From the NCBI GenBank assembly GCA_963971285.1, contig OZ020252.1:8531662-8595661 (forward strand): 64,000 nucleotides of DNA, read 5' to 3'. The stretch's first letter is position 1. The number at the start of each line of letters is the position of its first letter. The notes beneath the pieces were generated by a model, which was not told where the DNA came from, ran no database searches, and saw nothing but the letters and a program-made list of their open reading frames with translations. The position numbers were made by a program, and so were the translations under genes. The stretch comes from Astropecten irregularis. Its lineage: Eukaryota; Echinodermata; Asteroidea; Paxillosida; Astropectinidae. Positions 1 through 10,869 of this stretch are shown one piece after another.

Positions 1-508
1 GATTCAGGATTAAAAACAGGTTTTTTGTTTGTATGCTAAATAGCATTTCCATATTCATGAGCAAAACTGTGGTGTCATCTGGGGAACTGAGAGCAGTAAC
101 CCAATTGATTTGTGCACAAAAAGTTGCAGTTGTTTTATAGGTTTTCTGACAGACCTTTTCCTCCTCAATGGTTTTATTTTGCCAAATATGTTCCTTTCAC
201 TCAACTGGTGGTGTAATTTTTTTACCAAACCATTTCTGTAGGTCAAGTTTGCCTCTTCATTTCTTATGTTTTTTCATTATATTTTGGCTGTTGGTTCCCT
301 ACATGAGTATGCGTGAAAATCCCCCGTTTTACAAAGCCATTCAAAGAAAAACCAAATGCTGGTTTGAAACCAAAATAAGACTTGCCATTCATTATTTGTC
401 AGTATATTCTCTGTATGAAGGCAATAAAATAACATGACTGAAAAAAGCACTGCAGCCGCCCTTTAAGCAAGCTTTATGAAATTGGCACTAGGTCACCAGT
501 GAACTTAC

Positions 509-619
509 CCCGTACTGAGTGTCGCTGGTCAGAAACTCCTCCTGGTCCACTTCGTTGGCACGGGAGACGGGATGAAAGACGGCGAGCAGGGTAACGATGG
601 GCACGACAATCTTAAAGAT
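509..619 (-). CDS. Seven-helix protein, last visible exon (second half of TM7 and tail)
   Basis: The exon follows acceptor cggtag and ends at donor GGG|gtaagt. It is 37 whole codons (phase 0 to 0). It reads IFKIVVPIVTLLAVF, completing TM7, then HPVSRANEVDQEEF and TSDTQYG, an acidic, probably cytosolic, start of the C-terminal tail. The donor shows that at least one more exon lies left of position 1. High GC compared with its flanks supports coding. Confidence 0.8.
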
Positions 620-916
620 CTACCGGAGAGACGAGACAAATGAATCACGATAGAGTATGACTGGTGTGCGGTAAGCTAAGGTGAGAGAATGCATGTGGGA
701 GCCGATGAATGGAAGAGAGTTGGGGGCCAAAGAATGGCTGCATATTGCGTTCGTTTGGCTTCTACGAGTCAACACCAGTCAACCTCGTCCTACAAAAGTC
801 CACGTCCAAGTACATGCACAGTACCAATGCACATTGAAAAAATATGTTTTAAGTCTTTCTTCTCAGAAATTCTTGTTTTACAAACCATGCATATGACACT
901 GTGCTGCTAAACTCCT

Positions 917-1142
917 GGGGCCAATTTCATAGAGCTGCTTAAGCACAAAATTTGCTTAAGTGTGAAAAGTCTTCCTTGATCAAACAGGATTGCCAATCAA
1001 ATTTTCATGTGATGTTTCCTGCTTTTGACTTGTATTCGGCCATTGTTTGCTGAGCATAACATTCACAAGGACTTTTGGCCGGCATACTGATTTTATTAAA
1101 CGAAGCCTTTGGTGCTTAAACAGCTCTATGAAATTGGCCCCT
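917..1142. mobile_element. Foldback element F3
   Basis: Inverted ends GGGGCCAATTTCATAGAGCT and AGCTCTATGAAATTGGCCCC, each followed inward by CTTAAGCA-type sequence. About 226 bp; the body includes GCTTTTGACTTGTATTCGGC and GAGCATAACATTCACAAGG. Confidence 0.85.
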
Positions 1143-1435
1143 GATGATCTTCATACTCCCATTGTATAATTTATCTAAAATCACCAAAAATCGACCGTGA
1201 AATTGTAGCAAAAAATGAAATTTGAACTAAATGGTCGAGTACTCCCAAAATTTGAGTACATGGAATCGAGTACAGGCCAAGTACATTTATTTTCGAGTAC
1301 TTTTTAGCGAGTACAGGCCGAGTATTTGCATGTACTCGAGTTGTACTTGAGTACGAGTACAAGTACTCCAACACTGCCCTGTGGATGCTAAACAAACTTA
1401 CCAGAAGTTGAGAGCCCTGAAAAATGTTGAGTAAT

Positions 1436-1635
1436 GAGTTACTCTTAGGGTAAGATCAAAACCATTCCTTATGTTTTATAAAAAAATTGAGTTGGGTTTT
1501 CGCTATTTTCTTGTGACTCATATGTCCGATTGAGCTCAAATGTTCACAGGCATATCATGTCTGTGTTTGGTTAGACAAAGTGTAAGTGTAAGTGTAAGTT
1601 GTGTGACATTTACCAATCATGTATTATACCTTTAA
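1436..1635 (-). mobile_element. TTAA family 2, left-end fragment
   Basis: Reverse orientation, ending CCAATCATGTATTATACC, then TTTAA; carries the GACTCATATGTCCGATTGAG block. Confidence 0.75.
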
Positions 1636-1717
1636 GACTAATCTTAGTGCTTAGTGAAATTACTGGAATGGCAAATTCAGTTCAATCACAGAAATCACAT
1701 TATAATGGTATAAACTT

Positions 1718-1841
1718 AGGGCCTGTTTGTTTAACGCACAAGATCACATATCCTGCTGATCCGGATCCCATTTTAGAGTATCCTGCATAGGACGTGGATC
1801 CCCCAGATCTGGGATCCCGTGCATAACAAACAGGCCCTAAT
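1718..1841. repeat. Short foldback with GGGCCTGTTTGTT ends
   Basis: Inverted ends GGGCCTGTTTGTTTAACGCA and AACAAACAGGCCC, with GGATCC-rich internal hairpin. Related to 55788-55890, which ends AACAAACAGGCCCC. Confidence 0.75.
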
Positions 1842-1931
1842 AACAACAGAGAGGAGAGAAGGCAATGACATCACTGATGACTGTCATAATACAGACAACA
1901 GAGGGCGCTGTTTTCACTCCAGTTTCCTTAC

Positions 1932-1976
1932 CATTAGAAACAGGTAGATGATGCTGTACACAACCTGGTTCCGGTT
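1932..1976 (-). CDS. Seven-helix protein exon (first half of TM7)
   Basis: A 45-nt exon between acceptor catcag and donor ATG|gtaagg, phase 0 at both ends. It encodes NRNQVVYSIIYLFLM. With the next exon it makes one continuous hydrophobic helix, which supports the splice. Confidence 0.75.
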
Positions 1977-2281
1977 CTGATGAAAAGGGGGAAACAAAAT
2001 AACAATAAAAACTAAAACTAGCAAAATTAATTGAAAATAATAATCAGTATCACAATCTAGATCAAAATATCACCACCTTTCAGCTCCAAATTTGATTGAT
2101 GAATCCTTAAGACCAAAATTCAGTCAAGGCTGATTTTCGAAACTGGTCTTTCATTATGCAAGCATTAAATGCTCAGGCTGACCAAAGTTGCCATTAAGAA
2201 AACTATTTAACTATGATTTTTTTGCAAATACACCAACGTAGATGAGAACATCACTTTTTGAGTGCAATTGAAAAAATCATG

Positions 2282-2362
2282 CCTGACTCGGGTGGGATTC
2301 GAACCCACGACCTCCTGCTTACTAGTACAGATGCCATACCACTAGGCATAAATCTATATCCC
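2282..2362 (-). repeat. tRNA-derived SINE fragment
   Basis: Minus strand gives a T-arm CGTGGGTTCGAATCCCAC and an A-box-like segment TAGTGGTATGGC. Same family as 4717 and 21884. Confidence 0.7.
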
Positions 2363-2858
2363 CAATGAAAAAAATCAAAAACATATGAATTTTTGTTTGT
2401 AACCATCTGACAGCAACAGTTTGCAACTATCTCTTGGTGGAACCAAAAGGTAAAATATTTTGTCTTTTGGGGTCCCCCACCCTGGCCCTGAAAAAAAAAA
2501 GGAATAAAAAAAACATTCGTGGACGTAACTTGATTTTTTTCTCAGTTCAGCTTTGAAGACATATTTTGCCAAAAGATGAATCAAATCATTATAACCCCCT
2601 TTCAAACCGAAAGTTTTTAAAGGAGTGTTAGTTTTGAATAACAATGCTTAAGGGTTGGGCTGGATTGTGTTTAGGAGAGCACGTAGGAAGCATAGAGCAT
2701 CAGATCCTGAACCTGCGGGAAATACACATTGTCGCTCTCGTATTAGCCTGTTTATAGCCATTCCAGACGTTTTCATGAGACTGAGTAAACTTAAACTAGC
2801 ACACACCATTGTCTCTCCAGACAAGAGGTTGAACATTGAACATTAGGGGTTGGGCTAG

Positions 2859-3254
2859 TTAAAGGGAGCATATAGGATTCGCAAAGATGTGTGCATTTGG
2901 GCTGAATTTGGTACTTAAACAGAATTGAAGGTTTTAAACTTCCTTACAGACGTTGTTTCATGTACCTTTTCACGCTTTATTCGTCTGGTTAGCAGAAATA
3001 CGGCCAAATAATCTTGCCCCCCTCCAAATCTTTCACGGTTACACCACGCTTTTGAAATGCTACTATAATTCGTTCGGCAAACAATCTTTTTAAAAGACAC
3101 TAAATCTTGATTTCCTTAAAAAAACCAGCATCTGATGAACTAAGATTTCCCATGGTGACTGTTTGCACTGTTTACAAACTGTTGAGTCTGTTTTCTGTCT
3201 CAAATTTAATGAATTCTTTTTGGAGGCCTTGCGAATCCTGTACCCTGCCTTTAA
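2859..3254. mobile_element. TTAA family 2, two-right-end copy
   Basis: TTAA-flanked. Both termini are right-end sequences (GGGAGCATATAGGATTCGC and GGCCTTGCGAATCC), with the CCATGGTGACTGTTTGCACT block near the right. Confidence 0.7.
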
Positions 3255-3716
3255 TATACAAATAATAATGTCTATCAGTAGAATGGTAAATATAATTTTA
3301 TGAGGTGACAGATGGAATAGTCCATTCTACTCGGCGAATATCATGCTCACATCATCATCTGATTGGTAGACTTGTAATAATCTGGTTTTTCAAAGTTCTA
3401 TTTTTTTTTTAACTATGGCAGCCAATTTATCCACAATTTATTTAACCTCCACTATGTTACACATTTGAGTTGTGTGCATGCATGATTACAAGGGCTAAAC
3501 CTAAAGTTAGAATATCAGTGCCATGAAAATACTAATGAACTGTACCTGTTCATTCAAATGGATAATTTAGTGACATGTGATCAAGATCTACCAATCAGAT
3601 GACTGGGATTTATGCAGGCATAATATTATAAAAACACCTCCCTGTAAATTTTGTTAGATACATAATTTCATAATAGAAATACAATTTGTACAGTTGTATG
3701 ATGAATATTGACTTAC

Positions 3717-3748
3717 ATAGACATCGGCACAGCTGTCATTGACTGCAT
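3717..3748 (-). CDS. Seven-helix protein micro-exon (TM6-TM7 loop)
   Basis: A 32-nt exon flanked by acceptor ttcag and donor TAT|gtaagt. Its first two bases complete an Asn codon begun by the preceding exon; it then encodes AVNDSCADVY. The loop carries one Cys. Too short to find alone; it is supported by phase agreement on both sides. Confidence 0.65.
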
Positions 3749-4224
3749 CTGAATATGACAAGAACGGAAATGAAAATACGGAATAAATTTACGACAAACT
3801 GTTCAACCCACCAACTAAAACCAAAATAATGAATACACATGATAAAATGCTGCAAACTGCTCATCAGCCAAAACAATGACCTGCAATTTATCAAATGCTT
3901 GGAGTTAGGAGGGCCTGGCGCTTTCTGATCCTAGCAGGATCTTCATCTTTATCTTCCAAATTAATGAAGTAAGAAGCGCTTGCATGACGTTTTGAAACAA
4001 ACAGGATCTCTCTCAAAACCTCAAAACCTTTGAGAAAGATCCTGCCTGGATCAAATGGCATCCTTGGCTGTTTGGCGGAAACCACCAACATAGAACTGGA
4101 TACAGCTCAGTACGGTACCAGTACAGTATTCTGAGGGTCTTGCAGTTCAAATCCTGCTCCAGTCAATTTTTTTGCTATGTTCACCTTTCAATTTGACAGA
4201 ACAAAAAATAACTATTGGACTTAC
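3749..4224. other. Intron of the seven-helix gene
   Basis: Apart from a SINE fragment near 4130, it contains a loose hairpin (AGGATCTTCATC, AAAGATCCTG) and no coding signal. Confidence 0.5.
4100..4165 (+). repeat. SINE family B fragment
   Basis: CAGTACAGTATTCTGAGGG and GCAGTTCAAATCCTGCTCCA, then GTCAATTTTT, match the 3' half of the family B head. Confidence 0.5.
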
Positions 4225-4292
4225 TTAGCCCAAGCATGGTGATGTCAAACAGCATGGTAGTCAGTGCAGACAGCTCAAAGGCAATGATGATG
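4225..4292 (-). CDS. Seven-helix protein exon (TM6)
   Basis: A 68-nt exon from acceptor attccag to donor CTAA|gtaagt. It encodes IIIAFELSALTTMLFDITML plus GL, a full hydrophobic helix with one buried Glu and one Asp. The leading C completes a Ser codon with the AG left by the upstream exon; the trailing A joins the next exon as Asn. Confidence 0.75.
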
Positions 4293-4716
4293 CTGGAATG
4301 CAATCATAGAGACACTCGATGAAATAGTCAGTAGCAGAAATATGAACGGATCTTACATGTCAAAACTGGGGACGATGTCACAGAGCAGGTTAATGGTCTG
4401 TTTTGCGACCTTACTAAAAAGCCAATTCTAACTTACACACCCTACACAATTTTGGGAAAAGGCACGTTAAACTTTGTGGCTTCAAAATGCATGGAGTGGA
4501 ACAAAATTTATTTGTGAAGTTGGACATCTAGGGATGAGATTGACCAATGATGAAAATGTCTGAAAACAACTGACAGGGAGCATAAAAAGACTGAAATCTG
4601 AAAAACTCCTATACTTTTGTACACAGCCTGTGAGGAAGAAAATCTGAAATCCAAAACAAAAAAGTCTGAAATAAGATTTTAATCTGAGAAATCTCATCCC
4701 TGGACATCTCCGATTC

Positions 4717-4890
4717 GCCCCGCTGACCCCAGCTAGCTCATTGGCCTATAGCTAGTGGTATGGCAGCTGCAATAGGAAGCAGGTGGTTGTGGGGTTCGAA
4801 TCCCACCTGAGCCAGCGCATGTGCACTCAACAAGCACTGGGTATGCAATGCTCATCTACGATAGTGAAGGACAAGCCTAATTTGCATATT
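4717..4890 (+). repeat. tRNA-derived SINE (family A)
   Basis: A-box-like CTAGTGGTATGGC and B-box GGTTCGAATCC with a GGGG/CCCA-type T-arm, followed by a shared tail containing GTGCACTCA, CTGGGTATGCAATGCTCATC and GTGAAGGACAAGCCTAA. The acceptor stem does not pair, so it is not a functional tRNA. Confidence 0.8.
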
Positions 4891-4972
4891 TTCTTGACCT
4901 GACCTCTCGTTATCAATGATGGTTGGACTCTCGTCAACTTGACCGGCTCAAACCGATGACGTTGGATAGACC

Positions 4973-5407
4973 AAAGATTATATAGCGCTACACGCAAAAT
5001 GGGGAACTCTCCCTGAAACGCGTAATCGCCATGGGCGCCATTCTGGTGTTGGGCGGGTGCTCCATGTACGGAGTTTCCATAGCATGATATGAGCGATGTG
5101 TGCGGTACTTGCAAAAGTACATGTAGGTCCAGAAAACCACAAAAAAATCGCTGTTTTCATATTCAGTGGCTTCACATCAATGTCAAATATTTCTATTTAC
5201 AATAAACAATAGATTTCAATCAAATCCGGGCCAAAATCTTACCTAACACTCCCCTTTTCTTTTATAAATCTCCCAGCCCCCATATGTCCCGCGCACAAAC
5301 TACTACTCGCTATTTGCACACCAGAATGGCGGATCGCACCTCCATACCAATTACCACGCGCCCTATGGTCAGTTATCCATCTTGCAAGAAGCGCTATATA
5401 ATCTTTG
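4973..5407. repeat. Foldback element, 435 bp
   Basis: Ends CAAAGATTATATAGCGCT and AGCGCTATATAATCTTTG are exact inverted repeats; inner GCGCCATTCTGGTG and CACCAGAATGGCG also pair. Confidence 0.8.
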
Positions 5408-5510
5408 CTGTGGACTAGGTACCCCCTTGAAGTCTCATCTGTGCCATAAAGAGACCATCAGTCTTGTTTCAGTGTGAGGGACTGGGTTCTCCAAATATTC
5501 TCACTGTACT

Positions 5511-5889
5511 TAAGCCCTGTCCGCACTGGACTTTTTTGGGGCAAAGTAACTGAGACTCTGGGTACTTTACCCATTTTAAGTCCAGTGCGGACGTCTCAGG
5601 AAGTCTACCTCTCAGTTACTTTGCCCGAGTCGCGCGGGTATTTCTACCGGCCAACGGGTAGAATGCCCGAGACACTTTACCCGAGTCAAAAAGTCCAGTG
5701 TGGACAGTGTGAGTCGCGTACCCTCATGAGCCTAGTATTGACAGGTCGGTAATTCTTCCGCGTGTGCACGGTTAAGTTACCCGAGTCAAAAGTCCAAGTG
5801 CGGACACCGGTAATATTTGCCCATTTTTTATTTACCAATCGGCTCGGTTAAATCCCCGGAAAAAAAGGTCCAGTGCGGACAGGGCTTAT
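5511..5889. repeat. Foldback element, 379 bp
   Basis: Ends TAAGCCCTGTCCGCACTGGA and TCCAGTGCGGACAGGGCTTA are perfect inverted repeats. TCCAGTGCGGAC-like motifs recur internally beside GTTACCCGAGTC-type blocks. Confidence 0.85.
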
Positions 5890-6041
5890 TAAAGACAGAA
5901 TCCACCATGGAATGACCAAATAACCTGTGTTGAATGATCTCCATACAAAAAACAACCCCCTGATTATATCCGGTCATTGCCCGACCTTGCGTTCCTAATG
6001 ATAACGGTGGGACAGGATCACCTATGTACATATGTACATAC

Positions 6042-6183
6042 CTCCACAGATTACGCTTCTGCTGCCATCGGGCACTCTCCAGTGTAGTCACGTCGTTCAT
6101 CTTCTTGGTGATCAATACGCCAGCCAACATGAACAGCTGCGCCAGGAAAAACTCGGCGGCCGACATCAGAATCCAGTAGGGAT
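6042..6183 (-). CDS. Seven-helix protein exon (TM5 and cytosolic loop)
   Basis: A 142-nt exon from acceptor tacacag to donor GGAG|gtatgt. It reads PYWILMSAAEFFLAQLFMLA then GVLITKKMNDVTTLE and SARWQQKRNLW: one helix followed by a basic loop that leads into TM6. It is the downstream border of the large intron that holds the RING-CH gene. Confidence 0.85.
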
Positions 6184-6813
6184 CTGTGTATGATACCAAA
6201 AACATTGAATATTCATGTTATATTCAAAAGGAGATGATTGTGAGTGTGATTTCCGTTGGTGGGTGTGAATGAAAGGATAAAGGAGGGAGAGGGGGGATTA
6301 AGGGGTGAGGCTTGGTGAAGCAAATCTGAAAAGATCTACATGTAGGTGGTGGAAGTTGTGAGGAGAAGGGACCTTTATACACAGCTCGACAAATCCCGGG
6401 CCCGGACGCCCGGGACAACCACATTTTTCTTCCAGTTCGATCGTCCATGAAAACCAACACTACAAATATCCCGCGGCCGCACAGCGCATGGTTTGCCCCC
6501 CCAAAAAAGGAAAAAAACAATCATTACATCATTATATTAATTTTTAGGTTTCAGCTTTGCTCACAGTTATATTTGTACAGAGTTAAAATTCGTTTGACCT
6601 ATTTTTGTTTGAAATACATCATGTACGGTCGAATGGTAGGACTACCATTTTAATAGCACTGGGTTACCACTGGGCTACCAGTTTTCAAGGTGTGATAGTC
6701 CAGTGGGCTACCGGTTATTTTATAAATTTGTCGAACTCTGTTCATATCTTCTGCACATTTGCATTTTGAGTGGGTATTAGTACATTTGGTTTGGTTTGGT
6801 TCATTCTTGTTTA

Positions 6814-7175
6814 AAAGTATCATACATGATTGGTAAAGGTCACATAACAGCACTCACACTTCATCTGATCAAACATGTACATGGAATAATAAGCCTGTGA
6901 AAATTTGAGCTCAATCTGACATCCGAGTCACAAGAAAATAGCGAAAACCCGACTCAATTGTTCTTATAAAATATGTTAAAGAATGGTTTTGATCTTACCC
7001 CAATATCAGAACTGTTTTTGGTCATTAATTTACAAATTTCTGGAGGAATGCACCATTTCAGGCGGAGATATTTTAACGGTATGTTTCTACAAGCACCATC
7101 TTCATGTCCTAAAAAGTTATACGTAAATCTGTGAACAATTCTGTTTTGGGTATGTTACCAATCCTGTACTGTACC
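6814..7175 (+). mobile_element. TTAA family 2 fragment
   Basis: The left part ATACATGATTGGTAAAGGTC and the core up to GTATGTTTCTACAAGCACC are recognisable; it then passes into a family 1-like GTGAACAATTCTGTTTTGG end. Confidence 0.7.
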
Positions 7176-7943
7176 TGGGTCATTCCGTGTCAATTCAACT
7201 TTACTTTGGAACCCGACCGACACGGATTTCAATGAAATTTGGTCCATTACCTTTTTGAGATATGGGTTAACAAACTTTTGACTAATTAGCACAATCTGTC
7301 GCATTCAAACAGCCATATTCCAGAAGTTAAGAACCTACAGAAATAAATTTTACATCATTCTAAAAAAAGATTTGTTTACTTTTGATATCAGATGGGCAAG
7401 GTAACAATATGAAACATTAGCATATCCTTCCCCTTCAAAAACTTTGCTAATGATTTACTATTCATGTTTACAATTCACATGATGACAATATACCATGACT
7501 TTTTTTTTATTTACCCTGCTCTCGGCGTGTTTATTTGTCCTCTTTTACCTGTTGCACCACAACAGGGGACAAGGTTGTCACAGTTTTATCTTGTTCAAAG
7601 TCTGCTAAATTTTGAAAAAGGTTCAAAGTTAAGTGAGTCATCTAGATAATTCATTATGCTGTTATCTTACTACACTGATGTAAACATTAGACATTAGCAA
7701 AGCAGGTTAGCCGCCGAAGAAACCCCAACATTATATTAAAAAGATATACTGAAGGGACCCTACGTGGAGGTTAAAAACCTTTTCTATTTGAGTTTGTAAC
7801 AGAGACTGGTGCGGTATGACTGCTGGCACTAATTGGCAAGTATGTCTGAAAGAGACCAAACCAGACATTGCTGACAGGATCATAGTTGCTACTTTACATG
7901 TGAGTAATAATCTGTAATCTTGATCCAATTTCATACCTTCTTT

Positions 7944-8095
7944 TTAAAGGTAGTATCATACTTTGGTTTTTGTCAAAGAAATACAGATTCATTGCCAAAA
8001 ATATCAAGGACGATGCAGTAATAGTCAACTGTGAAAATTTCAGTCCCATACGGTGCCCACTTTTTGAGAAAACAGTGAAAACAGTGTGATTTACT
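7944..8095 (+). mobile_element. TTAA family 1, left-end fragment
   Basis: The left end and first 150 bases match the 51908 copy. The right part is missing, and the sequence then runs into the DNA that carries the hAT element. Confidence 0.8.
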
Positions 8096-8165
8096 ATTGA
8101 AGGTAGATTCTGGGACCAGTTTAAGCACCAGACATTTGCTGAAAGTTTTCACAAATGTCCTAGGG

Positions 8166-8551
8166 CATGGGAGGGCAACCTTTATGAATCAATGGGCCAG
8201 AAACGAGGAATGGAAAATTTGGCGGGCCGCACTATGGTCAACAATGCACTTTCAATTTCAAACATTCAGTAACGAGGATATTCTTAGAGGGCAAACCCAC
8301 TAAGGAACACAACCTGACAACTGAGTTTTGTTTGTTGTCAAAGCAATACCGATAAGACACAATTGATAAGAACTAAAAGACATTTTAGGCACATCACAAG
8401 CGCCAGCAATTAATAGGGAACTTGGAGCTAGTTCGTTCTTTGTGTTTATACCGTAACGCGCTGTGTGAAGCACACACCATTTTCTTTCTTAAAGGATGCG
8501 TCTCGCGGGCCGCACAAAAATCCATGGCGGGCCGCAGGTTGTCCACCCCTG
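8166..8551. mobile_element. hAT-like non-autonomous transposon with 8-bp target duplication
   Basis: The perfect direct repeat TCCTAGGG occurs at 8158-8165 and 8552-8559. Between them are imperfect inverted ends: CATGGGAGGGCAACC on the left and the reverse of CAGGGGTGGACAACC on the right, followed inward by GCGGGCCGC blocks. The end motif and 8-bp duplication are those of hAT elements. No transposase frame is present in 386 bp. Confidence 0.88.
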
Positions 8552-8964
8552 TCCTAGGGTAAAACAACCTGCACTTGGAAGTACATGTATGTTTATTTTC
8601 TTCGCAAATATTCAAAAATGATATTCGAATATTCGAATAATGGATATTCAAATATCATAATTACATGTCCTTCTGAGGGAAGACTCTTTGTAATCTTAAG
8701 TGATCTATTTTGTTCAATACTTAATTGTTGAAAAGTTTCCATTATTTCATGAAATGCCTGCATTGTCCCTGACACTTCACCTTGTTTGTGATTAGATTTA
8801 ACATCAGTGACGATAGCCAGAGGATGAATGAGCAACCAGCTGACACGAGGGAGGCCGACACAAGGTTAAAGGTCAAAGGTCGGGACAGTATTACTAAGGT
8901 GGAGGTAAGAGTCAGTGATGATGACACTAAAAAGGTCAGAAAGATTCCTTTCTATTTTATAAAT

Positions 8965-9233
8965 CAAAGATCTGGATCCAATTTCACGGCACTGCTAAGC
9001 ACAAAAATTTGCTAAGCACAAAAATTTGCTTAGCACAAAAATGTCTTATCCAATAAAACAAACCACAGTTAAAAATTTCATTTCATGTTCATGGTCAGTC
9101 AACAACAGCCAAAGAACAACCACAAGCGATACAAGAGACATGGATATTTGGTTGTTAACCCTGTTTTTATTAAGACTGAAATGTCATGCTTAGCCAAATT
9201 TTGTGCTAAGCAGTGCCGTGAAATTGTCCCCTG
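8965..9233. mobile_element. Foldback element F3-like
   Basis: Inverted ends GGATCCAATTTCACGGCACT and AGTGCCGTGAAATTGTCCCC around GCTAAGCACAAAAATTTGC. It is related to F3 by its termini and the AAGCACAAAA motif. Confidence 0.75.
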
Positions 9234-9499
9234 ATTAATGGGGATCACCATGACAATCTGTTAATACATATTGTGGTGTTCATATACAGTGTCGACAGCA
9301 ACTCAGCCCGAATATCTGGCCACAAAGTTTTAAAAACAAATTTTTAGGAGATTATGTATGTCACTCACAATGAAAGCTTGTGAACCACATACCAATCCTA
9401 TTTAGAAGTTTTACTGTTACCGAACTCCCATCCCCTATTCTGCTTATGTTGTTACAATACACTGATACAGTAGGCCACACCCCTTGACAAATTGACCAA

Positions 9500-9660
9500 T
9501 CACAACGCGTTATCTAAGGTCCGACAAATTGCCGCCATTTTATCTGGCGACAAAGTGTTTTACACCTTGTATTCTTTCCTACACACTTTTAGTTGAGTTT
9601 ACTCGTGTTTCGGATGTACATGTACAAGGCGATTCTTTTACTTTACCCGAGTTTTATCCT
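9500..9660 (+). promoter_or_regulatory. Possible promoter region of the RING-CH gene
   Basis: The segment has a GCCGCCATTTT motif near 9531, the core bound by YY1-type factors in animal promoters, in an otherwise AT-rich area about 300-400 bases before the first recognised RING-CH exon. No TATA box or initiator can be assigned with confidence. Confidence 0.25.
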
Positions 9661-9959
9661 TAACTGTGGTCAGCGGTGTTTATATTTTCAATATATTGCT
9701 GACTCTCGATGACCTGGCTGAGAGGAAATGTAAATTTTGGGCCTTTTGCAAAACCAAAGTCCAACGGAGAGAAGTGTTTTCGGTGGTTGAGTGTATGCGA
9801 TTCGTCGCGTGTGGGCAATCGTGACACTTGGTGTGCGACTGTGCGTCGTTGCTTGACCAGAAAATCCATTTTGGTTTTAAAGGCCTACATTCGTCATGAA
9901 TATTCAAAAACATTTGTATGACGAATTGACGATAACGATTTTGATTTTTTTTTATGCAG

Positions 9960-10259
9960 ACTACTGACACTGTTCTGGATATTTCTGACAACTTGGAATC
10001 TAGAGAGTTATTGAAGAGTGATCCAGTTTGTCGCATCTGCTTCGAGACAGGACAGCCGGAAATAGTCCTGCCGCAGTCTTCGAACATTTGCTTCCAATGC
10101 TGTGGACAGCAAACGTCGGCCAACAATCCCCTTCTCAGGCCATGCTCGTGTTCTGGCACTGTAGCCTATGTGCACCTTAGATGCTTGAAGACATGGCAGT
10201 CCCGCACCCTGTCCACTCACTGTGAGCTGTGCAGGAGTCCATTTCAAATCCCTAAAGGA
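9960..10259 (+). CDS. RING-CH E3 ligase, RING-CH exon
   Basis: The exon follows a T-rich tract and tttatgcag, and ends AAAGGA|gtaagt; it is 100 whole codons. After an acidic leader it shows VCRIC, then a 34-residue spacer with extra Cys (NICFQCCGQQ), then RPCSCSGTVAYVHLRC and, 12 residues on, CELC. This fits C-x2-C-x(n)-C-x-C-x7-H-x2-C-x12-C-x2-C exactly, with His in fifth position as in RING-CH and with the Trp after the sixth ligand. An in-frame ATG at 9954, six bases before the acceptor, could be the true start if the exon is not spliced at its 5' side; otherwise a first coding exon lies upstream and is not recognised. Confidence 0.9.
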
Positions 10260-10869
10260 GTAAGTCTTCCAAAATATCAGGACTCTGTCCATTCTTTGTA
10301 ACCTTTTAAATTCAAGAAATGTCTACATGCTACGTAGGAAAATACATGTATTAAAGCAATTTCAAAAGTGAACAAAAAATCACATTATCATCATATCAGC
10401 ATATTATCAGCATGTCTTCTGAATCCACAAGTGGATTTGGTTTTAGGTCCCTACCTGATTCTGTGGGTTTTACCAGGAATATTACTCTGGGGTTTTCCTC
10501 CCACCTCTAAAACTGTATCTTCTTCTCATCATCTTTCCATAAAAGATTTCATCAGGCTTGCGAGGTACAGTGCATGCAAAGGGGAATCCTTGGTTTCATT
10601 ACCAGAAAGAAATAATAATAATGATAATGAAGCACTGTTCACGCCACAAAGAGTACGGAGCCTTTGGAAGGACTTTGAGAAAAAAAATGCACCCAAGTGA
10701 GGAGTGGAAAATGTTTCTTCGAATGAAACCCAACAAAATTACGATTGAACCAGAGATATTTCTGATCAAATAATACAAAAATCCCCGTTTGAACTCAAAC
10801 ACTTCTTATAGAAATACTATTTTAAAGTTAAGATAAGCTGTGCTTATCGTACACTGCACCTCTCTTCAG

